Position numbers and translations under genes: made by a program
Assembly (NCBI GenBank): GCA_036675035.1
Contig: JAKFFO010000217.1
Span: 1 to 50,840 of the forward strand
Reading direction: 5' to 3'
Length of the DNA stretch: 50,840 bases
Origin: MESE01 sp036675035
GTDB lineage: Bacteria > Pseudomonadota > Gammaproteobacteria > Burkholderiales > Burkholderiaceae_D
The notes under the pieces: generated by a model
Told to the model about the DNA's origin: nothing
Databases searched by the model: none
The model's input: the letters and a program-made list of their open reading frames with translations, nothing else
In this document: piece by piece, positions 8,331-17,715 of the stretch
How positions within the stretch are numbered: the stretch's first letter is position 1
Layout of the letters: each line of letters begins with the position of its first letter

Positions 8331-10082
8331 TTACCGCGCGTCGGGCAGCAGGCGCAACGCGTCTTCCATCGCCATCGCCTGCTCCGACAACAGCCGCTGC
8401 TGGAGCTGAGGTTCGATCGCCGCCTCGGAAGCAAACGGGTCGACCGGCATCAGCTTGTAGCGCATCACCAGATGCGCAATCGCAAGGCGCCGGTAGTCCG
8501 GCGCCTGCCGGCTGGCTTCCCATGCCATGAAGCAGGCGGCGACCGTGTAATAGAGTGCGGTTGCGGCTTGCCGAGTGCCGTATTCACCGGCCTCCTGTTC
8601 GATCGCGCGCGACACCGCGGCCGCGGCCTTGTCGAGCATTTTGCGCAGACTGTCGGCCGAGGCTTGCGGAATATTCGGCTCGTCCAGCAGACGCCGCAGA
8701 TAACTTTGCAATGGGTTCAGCACGTTCTCGCGTCGTACCGCGCGCAACACATCCAGTGCAACGATGTTGCTGGTGCCTTCCCAGATCGAGCCGAGGTGCG
8801 CATCCCTGAGCAGGCGCGCGTCGGACCATTCTTCGATGTAGCCGCAGCCGCCGCGCACCTCCATCGCATCGCCGGTCACCTTGCGGGCATCGCGACAGGC
8901 ACGGAATTTCAGCAACGGCGTGAGTATGCGCAAAATCTTGGCGGCTTCCGCATCGCCGGCATCGGACCGCTCCAAGACACCGGCGGTATGCATGAACACG
9001 GAGCGCGCGGCTTCGGCCGGCACCATCATTTTCAGCAGCTGGCGTTGCATCAGCGGCATGTCGATCAGCTTCTTGTTGAACGCGCTGCGGTTCTCGGCAA
9101 TGAACAGCGCTTCGCGGAATGCGCGCCGCATCATGCCGGCGGAGCGCACGCCGTTCGACAGCCGCGACATGTTGACCATGTCCGCGATCTGCTGGAAGCC
9201 GCGCGTCATGTCGCCCACCGGATAGGCGATAGCCCCATCCAGATGGATTTCGCCGCTCGCCATCGAACGGGTGCCGAGCTTTTCCTTCAGGCGGATGATC
9301 CGGTAGTGATTGCGCGATCCGTCCGGCAAGCGTTTCGGCAACAGGAACAGGCCCAGGCCCTTCAATCCTTCGGGCGCGCCGTCGGGCCGCGCCAGCACCA
9401 TCGCCAGGTCCGCGTCGGCATTCGAACAGAACCACTTGTCTCCGGTCAGGCGCCAGTCATCACCATCACGGTGCGCACGGGTGGTCACGCCGCCGACATC
9501 GGAACCGGCGCCCTGCTCGGTCATGAACATCGCGCCCTGATAAAGCTGGTCGAAATCGGTGGATGCCAGCGAAGGCAAAAAGCGCTCGACCAGTTCCGGG
9601 TCGCCGAACTTGCGCAAGGTGCGCGTCAGCGAGTCGGTCATGCTGACCGGGCAGCACAGCCCGAATTCGGCTTGCACGAAAAGGTAGGTCAATGCATATT
9701 TCCCCAGCGGCGGCATCGCCTCCGGCCAGCCGAGCACACCCTTGCGATGGCTCATTGCCGCCAGTCCCAGCTCGCCGTATGCGACGCGTTCGAGCGCGAC
9801 ATAATCCGGATGCTTGTCGATGGTCTGTATGTCCAGACCCTGGCGGGTGCGGTGCTGCAGCTCGGGCGGATTCTTGTCGGCGGCAGACGCGAGCCGGTCC
9901 AGTTCGTCGCCGGCACGCGCACCGAGGCTGATCAGCGTCGGGCGCAGGTGGGCGTGGAGTTGCGGCTGCATGTAAACCTTCAGCAGCGCGTCGAACGACG
10001 GATCTGCTTCGAACAGGTTCATGCCGCGACTGTCGGGAATATTGATTTCCGGTGCCGCCATCGGAAGCTTTTCGTTCTTCAT
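8331..10082 (-). CDS. AidB-like long acyl-CoA dehydrogenase
   Basis: A 583-residue acyl-CoA dehydrogenase, longer than the usual 380-400 residues and organised like the AidB/isovaleryl-CoA-dehydrogenase-related group: N-terminal extension, central FAD-binding core, and about 120 extra C-terminal residues. Motifs include MTEQGAGSDVG, LTGDKWFCSNADADL, EVRGGCGYIEEW and LGSIWEGTSNI, where WEGTSN keeps the catalytic-type glutamate. It sits between a permease (85 bases upstream) and an SDR (42 bases downstream), inside an operon with a 3-oxoacid CoA transferase. Oxidation of the CoA ester made by that transferase is a reasonable inference. DNA-protective AidB activity is the alternative. The ATG at 10082 has AAAGGAAAA upstream. 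Confidence 0.85.
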   Translation of the reverse strand: MKNEKLPMAAPEINIPDSRGMNLFEADPSFDALLKVYMQPQLHAHLRPTLISLGARAGDELDRLASAADKNPPELQHRTRQGLDIQTIDKHPDYVALERVAYGELGLAAMSHRKGVLGWPEAMPPLGKYALTYLFVQAEFGLCCPVSMTDSLTRTLRKFGDPELVERFLPSLASTDFDQLYQGAMFMTEQGAGSDVGGVTTRAHRDGDDWRLTGDKWFCSNADADLAMVLARPDGAPEGLKGLGLFLLPKRLPDGSRNHYRIIRLKEKLGTRSMASGEIHLDGAIAYPVGDMTRGFQQIADMVNMSRLSNGVRSAGMMRRAFREALFIAENRSAFNKKLIDMPLMQRQLLKMMVPAEAARSVFMHTAGVLERSDAGDAEAAKILRILTPLLKFRACRDARKVTGDAMEVRGGCGYIEEWSDARLLRDAHLGSIWEGTSNIVALDVLRAVRRENVLNPLQSYLRRLLDEPNIPQASADSLRKMLDKAAAAVSRAIEQEAGEYGTRQAATALYYTVAACFMAWEASRQAPDYRRLAIAHLVMRYKLMPVDPFASEAAIEPQLQQRLLSEQAMAMEDALRLLPDAR

Positions 10083-10167
10083 GATTTTTCCTTTGCAAAG
10101 AAATACAGGAATGGCCGGGTCGAATCGTGCTCCAGGAGCCGCTTCACAATCAGCTTCACGACCCGCT

Positions 10168-11583
10168 TCACCCTCCCATGGTTAGCCAGGATGTGATTCC
10201 GGCGCCCAGCAAGCCGGCGCACATCAATGCGGTAATCGACAGCACCAGATTCCAGTGCAGTGCCGCGGCCCGTGCATCGTAGCCGGTGAGCCGGCTGAGC
10301 AGCAGCGAGTTGGCCGAGTACGGCGTTCCGGCGACCGTCAGGCCCCAGCCGGATACCATGCCGATTCCGAGGCCGAGCAGCGCGGATGGTGGCCAGATCG
10401 GACCCAGCATCGCGCCGGCCATTGTGCCGGTGACGATCGGATTCAACCCGAGCATGCCACCGGTGAACAGCAGCCACGGCACCAGAAATGCCGCAATCGG
10501 ATAAGCCCACAGCGGCAGCCCGAAACCGAGCCCGAGCAGTTGCAAACCCGCACTGCCGGCGATCACACCGAGAAACGCGGAGCCGCTCATCACCGTCAGT
10601 TCATTACTGATATGCCCCATCGGCGGCAATCCGGCCGGCTCGCCGCGCGAGCGCCGAAACATCAGACCGAACGCAACCGCCGTCACGCAACTGATCGCAA
10701 CCGCACGCGAGTACGGCAACTTGCCGTAGGCGCTCAATGCGAATGCGCCGGCACATATTGCGCCAATGTACGCGGCAAACCGCAACCACGGCAGCAGTTC
10801 CGATGCACTGCCCGCACTGTCGCGAACCGGTACCGCATTTGCCGGGTGCGGCAACGCTTCATTCTCGCGAAATGCGGATCCCAGCAGCATGTACGCGATC
10901 GCGAATGGCAGGCTGACCGCGATCAGCTCCCACAGGCGCAAACCCGGAAGAAAGGTCAGCGTGATCACGACGGAGATCGACAGCGGTGAACAGATCGATG
11001 CCAGTGCAAAACCTCTGAGCACCGCGCGCGCGGCGTTTCGCGCAAGGGCGGAATCGCCGTGCATTTCCTTTACGCGGCTGACCATGGCGCTCATTACGCC
11101 GACCGAGCCGAAATTCAATGGCACTGCGAGGAATCCGGTGGCGAAGGTGACGCTCAGGTAGCGCGGCAGTGGCCGTCCGGCAAACAGGCTGCCGGACAAT
11201 GCGCCCAGATCGCGCGACTTGCCCAGCGTTCCCGCAAGCAGCATCACCGCAATCACCAGTGCGCTGAGCCGCGCGGTATTGCGCGCCGCATCAGCCAGTA
11301 CCTGCGGCGCCCACAGCAGCGCCGCAATGCCGGAAACGCCGACCAGGAACAGCAGCACGCGCGACACCGGTCGCAGGTCGAGCCATCCGGCAAGAATCGC
11401 GATCAGCACCAGCGGTGCGCCGAGCAGTTCCGAATGCGCCGATACCGGGACCAACCCGGCAATCAGGGCCAGGTAAGCGAAAACCGAACGGACCTTCTGC
11501 AACGGAACCGGCGAAGCGGCCGCAGTCAGGCCGGCCCCGATGCGGGAGCCCGGCGGGTGATGGGCTGCCTGTTCGTCCGCCAT
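10168..11583 (-). CDS. Multi-pass membrane permease of unidentified family
   Basis: A 471-residue protein with about 11-12 hydrophobic helices and an approximately two-fold internal layout. Glycine/proline-rich hairpin-like segments recur, such as GLNPIVTGTMAGAMLGP and the TVAGTPYSANSLLLSRLTG stretch near the C-terminus. Its general look fits the ion-transporter superfamily (dicarboxylate or Na+-coupled carriers), but I cannot name the family. It begins 26 bases after the CoA-transferase beta gene and is followed by the acyl-CoA dehydrogenase, so it probably moves the same or a related organic acid as the TRAP system upstream. Confidence 0.6.
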   Translation of the reverse strand: MADEQAAHHPPGSRIGAGLTAAASPVPLQKVRSVFAYLALIAGLVPVSAHSELLGAPLVLIAILAGWLDLRPVSRVLLFLVGVSGIAALLWAPQVLADAARNTARLSALVIAVMLLAGTLGKSRDLGALSGSLFAGRPLPRYLSVTFATGFLAVPLNFGSVGVMSAMVSRVKEMHGDSALARNAARAVLRGFALASICSPLSISVVITLTFLPGLRLWELIAVSLPFAIAYMLLGSAFRENEALPHPANAVPVRDSAGSASELLPWLRFAAYIGAICAGAFALSAYGKLPYSRAVAISCVTAVAFGLMFRRSRGEPAGLPPMGHISNELTVMSGSAFLGVIAGSAGLQLLGLGFGLPLWAYPIAAFLVPWLLFTGGMLGLNPIVTGTMAGAMLGPIWPPSALLGLGIGMVSGWGLTVAGTPYSANSLLLSRLTGYDARAAALHWNLVLSITALMCAGLLGAGITSWLTMGG

Positions 11584-11609
11584 GCCATTGCCTGTATTCT
11601 CTTTTGCAT

Positions 11610-12251
11610 TCAGAGCGGCGGCAGCAATTTTGCTTCAGTCACCGCCTGTACTTCTTCAAAAGTATTGCCCGGGTGGAGTTCATGCACCCGCAATCCCTCC
11701 GGCGTGACATGGATCACCGCCAGGTCGGTATAGATGCGCGTGACCACGCCGGCGCCGGTCAAAGGATAGCTACACTTCTCGAGGATCTTCGGCGCATTGT
11801 CCGGCGTGGTATGACGCATCAGCACGAACAGTTGCTTGGCACCGACCGCGAGATCCATTGCACCGCCGACCGCCGGTGGGTATTTCTCGTCGTTGGTGGC
11901 CCAGTTGGCCAGGTCACCCTTGGCCGACACCTGGTACGCGCCGAGTACCGCGATATCGATATGGCCGCCGCGCATCATGCCGAACGATTGCGCATTATCG
12001 AAAAAGGCGCCGCCACGCAGCAGCGTGACGTGCTGCTTGCTGGCATTGATCAGTTCCGGGTTTTCCTTGCCGGGTTCGGGTGCAGGGCCGACGCCGAGAA
12101 TACCGGTTTCGCTGTGGTAGATCACTTCCTTGTCGGATGACACGTAATTGGCCACCATCGTGGGCAGGCCAATGCCGAGATTGACATAGGCGCCATCCGG
12201 AATGTCCTGCGCCAGGCGGCGCGCGATGTCTTCTGTCTTGATCGGTTTCAT
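11610..12251 (-). CDS. 3-oxoacid CoA-transferase, beta subunit (PcaJ/ScoB type)
   Basis: Beta subunit of a class I CoA transferase, 213 aa. The family run is nearly complete: IPDGAYVNLGIGLPTMVANY (17-36), the catalytic glutamate in SETG (Glu48), GPAPEPGKENPELINASK, MMRGGHIDIAVLGAYQVS and VGGAMDLAVGAKQ. The sequence is closest in style to PcaJ (3-oxoadipate) and succinyl-CoA:acetoacetate transferases. It would move CoA from succinyl-CoA to a 3-oxo acid, acting with the alpha subunit encoded just upstream, with which it shares a 4-base ATGA overlap. Protocatechuate genes are absent here, so the substrate is probably the acid imported by the adjacent TRAP system. Confidence 0.92.
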   Translation of the reverse strand: MKPIKTEDIARRLAQDIPDGAYVNLGIGLPTMVANYVSSDKEVIYHSETGILGVGPAPEPGKENPELINASKQHVTLLRGGAFFDNAQSFGMMRGGHIDIAVLGAYQVSAKGDLANWATNDEKYPPAVGGAMDLAVGAKQLFVLMRHTTPDNAPKILEKCSYPLTGAGVVTRIYTDLAVIHVTPEGLRVHELHPGNTFEEVQAVTEAKLLPPL

Positions 12252-12922
12252 ACTGATCCTTCCTTCCGAACGACAACTCGATTGACGAAAATTCCGGGCG
12301 TGATGATGCTTTCCGGATCCAGCTCGCCAATCTCGACGATTGCCGATACTTCGGCAATCGTGGTCGCAGCAGCAGCCGCCATGATCGGATTGAAATTGCG
12401 GCCCGCCGTGTTGTACACAAGATTGCCCCAGCGATCGCCGCGCGCCGCCTTCAGCAATGCCACGTCGGCCGACAGCGGCTTTTCGAAAACATATCCCTTG
12501 CCGTCGATGACGCGGGTTTCCTTGCCTTCGGCCAGCCTGGTGCCGTATCCGGTCGGCGTGAAAAACCCGCCGATGCCGGAGCCGCCGGCGCGGATGCGTT
12601 CCGAGAACGTGCCTTGCGGCAGCAGTTCCAGTTCGATCGCGTTTTCTTCGAACAGGCGCTCGAACCAGACCGAGCCGTAGGAGCGCGGATAAGAGCAGAC
12701 GATTTTCCGGACCAGCCGGTCGCGCAGCAACGAAGCAATGCCTTCATCCCCAACGCCCGCATTGTTGGAAATGACGACCAGATCCTTTGCCTTGTGCAAT
12801 CGCAACGCTTCAATCAGATGAAACGGAATGCCGGAACTGCCGAATCCGCCGATCATGACGGTCGCACCGTCCTTGATGTCGGACACCGCCCGCTCCATCG
12901 ATTCCACTATTTTGTTGATCAT
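12248..12922 (-). CDS. 3-oxoacid CoA-transferase, alpha subunit (PcaI/ScoA type)
   Basis: Alpha subunit of the class I CoA transferase, 224 aa. It has the glycine-rich CoA-site motif GGFGSSGIP (25-33), the NNAGVGDEG segment, LLPQGTFSERIRAGGSGIGG and a C-terminal GRNFNPIMAAAAATTIAEV block. It overlaps both neighbours by 4 bases (the TRAP permease stop and the beta-subunit start), indicating translational coupling of transport and activation. The reaction is transfer of CoA from succinyl-CoA to a 3-oxo acid. Confidence 0.92.
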   Translation of the reverse strand: MINKIVESMERAVSDIKDGATVMIGGFGSSGIPFHLIEALRLHKAKDLVVISNNAGVGDEGIASLLRDRLVRKIVCSYPRSYGSVWFERLFEENAIELELLPQGTFSERIRAGGSGIGGFFTPTGYGTRLAEGKETRVIDGKGYVFEKPLSADVALLKAARGDRWGNLVYNTAGRNFNPIMAAAAATTIAEVSAIVEIGELDPESIITPGIFVNRVVVRKEGSV

Positions 12923-14916
12923 GAGCGATCTCCGTCCGACGCAAGGTTTTCCTGCACAGCCAGCTTTTTAGGCGACTTGAGCAGCTTGCCCGTCAATCCA
13001 TATCCCAGATATATCAGGATCACCATCACCATGCCGGCGATGTCGCTGTAGCGTTCCGGATAGATCAGCAGCAGGCCGGCGATCAGCGTGAAGATCCGAA
13101 GCGGCCACTTGAGGGGACCGATGCGATACATGTATCCCTCCATCGCGGACGAAAGCACCCATATCGCGATAACAGCAGTCACCGATGCCGACAAAATATT
13201 GCCCCATGGTCCCTGCAGGATCAGCGCAGGATTGATCACGAACAGGAATGGCAGGATGAACAGCACCGCGCCCAGGCGCATTGCGTAGAAGCCGGTCTTG
13301 TTCGGATCGGAATTGGCCAGGCCGGCTGCGGTGATTGCGGCCAGCGCAACCGGCGGCGTGAGGTACGACATCATGCCCCAATAGAGAATGAACAGATGGC
13401 TGGCCATCGGATTCAGACCCGCCTCGATCAGCGCCGGCGCCAGCAGGATCGACAGGAAGATGTAGCAGGCACTGACTGTCATGCCCATGCCGAGGATGAA
13501 GCTGGTGATCGCGCCCGCCGCCAGCATCAGCGGAATGCTGCCGCCCGCATACAGCAGCAGTTCGCGTGAGAACGCACCGGCCACGCCGGTATAGGACAGG
13601 CCGCCGACGACCAGTCCGATGCCGGCAAGAATCGCAACCAGGTTAGCCAGGCTACCGGTCAGGTCGACCATGAACGCGACCATGCGCTTGGGATTCAGGC
13701 GGTGAGTCCGCTTGAACATCGAAATGACCAGCAATACCAGCGACGCATAATAAGGTGCGAACGCTTCCAGCCGCATGAACAGCAGCATGTAGACCAGCAT
13801 CGCCAGGCTGAACAGATACGGCCAGCCATCCTTCAGTGTTTCCCACACGTTCGGAATCTCGGACTCCGGCAAGCCGCGGAAGCCGCGCGCGGCGGCGTAG
13901 ATATCGACCTGGAACAGCAACGCAACATAGAACAGCAGCGCCGGCAGGAACGCGGCGATAATGATTTCGGAATAGGGCACGCCAAGGAAAGACGCCATGA
14001 TGAAGGCAACCGCGCCCATGACCGGCGGCATCAGCGTGCCGCCCGTCGATGCGCATGCTTCGACCGCCGCTGCGTAATATCCCGGATATCCGGTGCGCTT
14101 CATGGTCGGAATCGTAACCGCTCCGGTGGTCAGCACATTGGTGATGACACTGCCGGAAAGACTGCCCATGATTGCGCTGGACAATACCGCCACCTTGGCC
14201 GGACCGCCGCGGCTGCGCCCCATCAGCGCGGTTGAAAAGCGCATGAAGAAATCGCCGCCGCCGGTGGCGGTGAGCGCCGATCCGAACACGACGAAGCCGA
14301 TCACCAGCTGCGCCACGACCTGCATCGGGATGCCGATGATGCTTTCCACACCCATCACATGGGCGCGGACCGTTTCACCGAAACTGTAAGTGGTACCCCA
14401 CAAAAATCCCGGCATGTAATCGGCAAACAGCGGGTAAGCACCGAACAGCAATGCGACGCCCAGCAGCAGAGTGCCGCCGGCGCGCCGGATGCCTTCAAGC
14501 ACCAGCGCCAGCATGATGCCGGCGGCGATGGTCGCTTCGATCGGCGCCGAGTAATCCCATCCCTGCTGGATGATGGTCAGGCCGTGATGACCCAGATAGA
14601 GCGAAGCTCCCAGTACCAGAACAGCGAGCAGCCAGTCATACCAAGGAATCCGGCGCGCGGCGCCCTTCCATGCCGGCACCGAGATGAAGGTGGCGGCCAG
14701 ATAAATCCCGATGATGTAGTACAGATAGGAGTTCCCGAGCGGCAGGAATCCGAACAGCGACAAATTGAAAGTCTGATTGACGGCCAGCACCAGGCCGATT
14801 GTGCCCAGCCCAAGCCAGAGCGCTTTGGCAATACCGCTGAGCCGTGGCTGCTCCGCCGCGAAATGCTCAGGCGGGAACGATGCCGGTGAAGTGTCTGTAG
14901 ATGAGGGAGAGTTCAT
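12919..14916 (-). CDS. TRAP transporter fused 4TM/12TM permease
   Basis: A 665-residue permease in which the small (DctQ-like, about residues 25-190) and large (DctM-like, about 200-630) TRAP subunits are one polypeptide, the arrangement typical of TAXI-type TRAP systems. Conserved segments include SALTATGGGDFFMRFSTALMG, GSLSGSVITNVLTTGAVTIP, ASTGGTLMPPVMGAVAFIMA and a late GMMSYLTPPVALAAITAAGL. It imports an organic anion with Na+ across the inner membrane, with the TAXI binding protein encoded 245 bases upstream. The stop overlaps the start of the CoA-transferase alpha gene. Confidence 0.92.
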   Translation of the reverse strand: MNSPSSTDTSPASFPPEHFAAEQPRLSGIAKALWLGLGTIGLVLAVNQTFNLSLFGFLPLGNSYLYYIIGIYLAATFISVPAWKGAARRIPWYDWLLAVLVLGASLYLGHHGLTIIQQGWDYSAPIEATIAAGIMLALVLEGIRRAGGTLLLGVALLFGAYPLFADYMPGFLWGTTYSFGETVRAHVMGVESIIGIPMQVVAQLVIGFVVFGSALTATGGGDFFMRFSTALMGRSRGGPAKVAVLSSAIMGSLSGSVITNVLTTGAVTIPTMKRTGYPGYYAAAVEACASTGGTLMPPVMGAVAFIMASFLGVPYSEIIIAAFLPALLFYVALLFQVDIYAAARGFRGLPESEIPNVWETLKDGWPYLFSLAMLVYMLLFMRLEAFAPYYASLVLLVISMFKRTHRLNPKRMVAFMVDLTGSLANLVAILAGIGLVVGGLSYTGVAGAFSRELLLYAGGSIPLMLAAGAITSFILGMGMTVSACYIFLSILLAPALIEAGLNPMASHLFILYWGMMSYLTPPVALAAITAAGLANSDPNKTGFYAMRLGAVLFILPFLFVINPALILQGPWGNILSASVTAVIAIWVLSSAMEGYMYRIGPLKWPLRIFTLIAGLLLIYPERYSDIAGMVMVILIYLGYGLTGKLLKSPKKLAVQENLASDGDRS

Positions 14917-15161
14917 GAGGGTAGCAATCCAGTTATCGAAGCGCCGGCGTGGTCGCCGTGAACCGATCGCGGCGCGGGTTCGGCACGGCGTGCAGCATGA
15001 TGAGAAATGCAGGGGACACTGTCAGGTCCGGTCCGGAATACAGTCGCCGAAGCGCCAGCCCGTCATCTTCGCTGTACTTATCGCGCAGGAAGAATAGCGG
15101 ACTGGCGGGGACGAAGGTTCAGCCTTTCCGGTTACCGGTGAAACATCAGCGAATCAGCGCG

Positions 15162-16295
15162 TCACTTCAGGGATTTCAGCGCGATTTCGCGATGCTTGTC
15201 CCAAATCTTCGCGAACTCTTCCTCGCTCTTGTCTTTGCCTTCGACAAGTGCCTTGGTCCACTGGTTACGCAATGCATTCAGGCGGGCAAGGCGTTCGTCA
15301 TTCCATTGCTGATGCTCGGGTTTCCAGATTCCCTTTTCCTTCAGGTAACGGATCGCACCCGGATGGAACGGCGCATCGATGGCGGGAACGCCGGACTCGG
15401 ACAACTTCCACCGCGGCATGACCTTGGTGGCATCCTTGTACATGTCATAAGTCTCATCCATCGCCTTGGTCACTGCGTAGACGGTCTTCTCATCCATGTC
15501 GGCGCGGATCACCAGGATCGGATAGCGATATGCCAGGATATGGGCAGGGTTCTTTTCGCTGATGCCTGCGCCCACTGTTTCCTTGAACGGCGAGAAGAAC
15601 GGCGCTACGGCTTTCAGGCGCGCCCATCCCTCTTTGTCATTGGCCGGCACATCGAGCCAGCGGATGCCGCGCGGCGATTGTTCGAGCTCATACACCTGGC
15701 TTGGCGTGGTGGTGGTGCACGATGCGTCCGCTTGCCCCTGGGCCACCGAGCTCATTGCAGCGCCGTAGGTCGGAAACGTGATTGCTTCGACATCGGCACG
15801 GGTCAGACCGGCAAACGCGAGGAAAGCGTCGCACTTCACATTGACGGACGGATTGCCGGCAACGTAAGCCATGCGCTTGCCTTTCAAATCCTTCAGCGTC
15901 TTGATATTGGCATCGGCGGCGGTGAACACGCCGAACGAACCAGGCCGACCTGCGATCACGCGCAAGTCTTGGGGACCCCAGCGCTTTTCGGCAAAGTCAT
16001 AAATGCCTTCGGTGGCGAAAAATGTTTCGGTAGCAAGAAAACCGATGTCCGCCCTTTTGGTCAGGACCGGCTGCAGACGCCCGATCGAAGAACCGGAAGG
16101 CTGGATGCGTACCCGCGTGCCATATTTTTTCCCGAACGCATCGGCGATGGCGGATGCTTCGGCATAGCCGGCCGAACCGACGTCGTACGCGGACCAGGTC
16201 ATGGATTTCGGCAAATCCTGCGCGAGAGCACCAGAGGCAGTGCCCATGACTGCTGCAGCCGCAAGGGTGGCAAGGATGGTCGATCGAATTTTCAT
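15162..16295 (-). CDS. TAXI-family TRAP transporter solute-binding protein
   Basis: Periplasmic binding protein of 377 aa. A clear Sec signal peptide (KIRSTILATLAAAAVMGTAS, cleavage after ALA at about 25) precedes the TAXI core, with VGSAGYAEASAIADAFGKK (36-54), the RIQPSGSS...RLQPVLTKRADIGF block and LKDLKGKRMAYVAGNP. It captures the substrate for the fused TRAP permease encoded downstream. TAXI proteins bind diverse organic acids and the ligand cannot be predicted. The gene is first in its operon, with 397 bases between it and the LysR regulator gene on the same strand. Confidence 0.92.
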   Translation of the reverse strand: MKIRSTILATLAAAAVMGTASGALAQDLPKSMTWSAYDVGSAGYAEASAIADAFGKKYGTRVRIQPSGSSIGRLQPVLTKRADIGFLATETFFATEGIYDFAEKRWGPQDLRVIAGRPGSFGVFTAADANIKTLKDLKGKRMAYVAGNPSVNVKCDAFLAFAGLTRADVEAITFPTYGAAMSSVAQGQADASCTTTTPSQVYELEQSPRGIRWLDVPANDKEGWARLKAVAPFFSPFKETVGAGISEKNPAHILAYRYPILVIRADMDEKTVYAVTKAMDETYDMYKDATKVMPRWKLSESGVPAIDAPFHPGAIRYLKEKGIWKPEHQQWNDERLARLNALRNQWTKALVEGKDKSEEEFAKIWDKHREIALKSLK

Positions 16296-16692
16296 GTCAT
16301 CTCCGTTTTAAGTTATGTTGCCCGGCCAATGCGGGACCTGCTTCGCAAATTGCCGGACAGGTATTACACAAAAAATTGCAAGTCATGCGCCAACTATGAC
16401 TTCGGCAAAAAGCCCTTGCCTTGTCCGGGGACAAGGAACGGTATTCGCCCGCCTGGTAAAACGACGGCCGCATCGCCTTTGCAAATACAGAAGCCGGTCC
16501 GCCGGGCGCAACTTATGGAAACGCAACAATTCGCCCTGCTGGATGCTCCGGTCCTTTTCAGCAGGGTCTAGGTTGTCCCATTCGCTTCCAAACCACAATT
16601 CACATTTCCAAAAGCATGGGTTCATCAAAGATTAACACGACATCACGGCCGCGGGTTACACCGCAAGAGCGGCGTCGGTATGCAGTGCCGGC
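16296..16692. other. Intergenic region upstream of the TAXI binding-protein gene
   Basis: 397 bases with no supportable gene, between the lysR stop and the TAXI start, both on the minus strand. It should hold the TAXI operon promoter and any LysR binding site. I could not single out a convincing T-N11-A box or -35/-10 pair. Confidence 0.5.
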
Positions 16693-17595
16693 TCAGGATG
16701 ATTGCCGGTCCGCGACCAGCAGGTCGAGCAGGCGCTGCGCAAATATCGGAAGCGACTCCAGGTCGCGTACGCAGATCAGCAGATTGCGCGCCGCCCAGTC
16801 GTCTTGCAATGGCACCAACCGGATCGCGAGATTGCGGGCCAGCCGCCGCGCTGCGGATTCCGGCAGGATGCCGATGCCGACATCGGCTTCGATCATGCGG
16901 CAAACCGCTTCGAAACTGCCGACCTGGATCCGCATCTTCAGCGGCTTGTGAAGTTCGTCGGCGGCGCGATTGAGGAAGGAGTGGATCGCGCTTCCTTCAT
17001 GCAGCGCGATGTAGTCATATTCCAGCGTATCGGCGAAGCCGACCGATTTCTTGCCGGCCAGTGCATGGCCGGCGGCGACCGCCAGCACCAGCCGGTCGTT
17101 TCGGTAGGGCGTCACATGCAGGCCGGCCGTATGTACGGTATCGGCGACAATCCCGATATCGGCGGCGCCGTCGATCACCGCACGGACAATGCCGCTGCTC
17201 AGGCGCTCCCGCAGGTCGACGTTGACTTCGGGATGCGCGATCAGGAAATGCTGCAATACGCTCGGAAGAAATTCAGTAATCGCGGTGGTATTGGCCTGAA
17301 TGCGGACATGGCCTTTCACTCCCTGTGCAAACACTTGCAACTCGCCGCTCAGGTTTTCCAGCTGGTTCAGCACCTGCCGCGCATGATGCAGGAACACCTC
17401 GCCGGCCGGCCGCAGCGTGATGCCGTGGCTTTCCCGGTTGAGCAGCTTGGTATTGATCGACTGTTCGATATTCTTCATGCGCATGCTGGCGGCAGGCACC
17501 GACATGTGCGCCCGCACGGCAGCACGGGTCAGGCTGTTTTCTTCCGCGATGTAGACAAACAGCCGCAGATCGACCAGATCAAAATGAATCGCCAT
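16693..17595 (-). CDS. LysR-family transcriptional regulator
   Basis: LysR-type regulator of 300 aa, typical length. The N-terminal winged helix-turn-helix spans about residues 6-65 (DLRLFVYIAEENSLTRAA, then VPAASMRMKNIEQSI and LLNRESHGITLRPAGE). A linker helix and a periplasmic-binding-like effector domain (about 92-295) follow, with VRIQANTTAITEFLPS at its start. It lies upstream of and collinear with the TAXI/TRAP/CoA-transferase operon, the most likely target, with a pathway acid or CoA ester as effector. Unusually for LysR systems it is not divergent from the presumed target. It could also act on the aldo/keto reductase upstream. Confidence 0.9.
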   Translation of the reverse strand: MAIHFDLVDLRLFVYIAEENSLTRAAVRAHMSVPAASMRMKNIEQSINTKLLNRESHGITLRPAGEVFLHHARQVLNQLENLSGELQVFAQGVKGHVRIQANTTAITEFLPSVLQHFLIAHPEVNVDLRERLSSGIVRAVIDGAADIGIVADTVHTAGLHVTPYRNDRLVLAVAAGHALAGKKSVGFADTLEYDYIALHEGSAIHSFLNRAADELHKPLKMRIQVGSFEAVCRMIEADVGIGILPESAARRLARNLAIRLVPLQDDWAARNLLICVRDLESLPIFAQRLLDLLVADRQSS

Positions 17596-17715
17596 AAATA
17601 CTACGCCGCAAAGTTAATGTTAATGCCGGAACCGGGGTTCCGGCCGGTTGAGGGCGGATAACGCTGCTCCCATCCGCCCTACTACGCAACGCCGCTTCTA
17701 TCGCCGAGTAAACCG

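Noticed and set aside
8070..10196. Plus-strand open frame of 708 codons across the SDR and acyl-CoA dehydrogenase genes
   Set aside because: It spans two well-supported minus-strand genes, and the translation is His/Arg/Gln-rich with no recognisable domain.
14949..16571. Plus-strand open frame of 540 codons opposite the TAXI gene
   Set aside because: The minus strand encodes a complete TAXI protein with signal peptide; the plus-strand product has no motifs.
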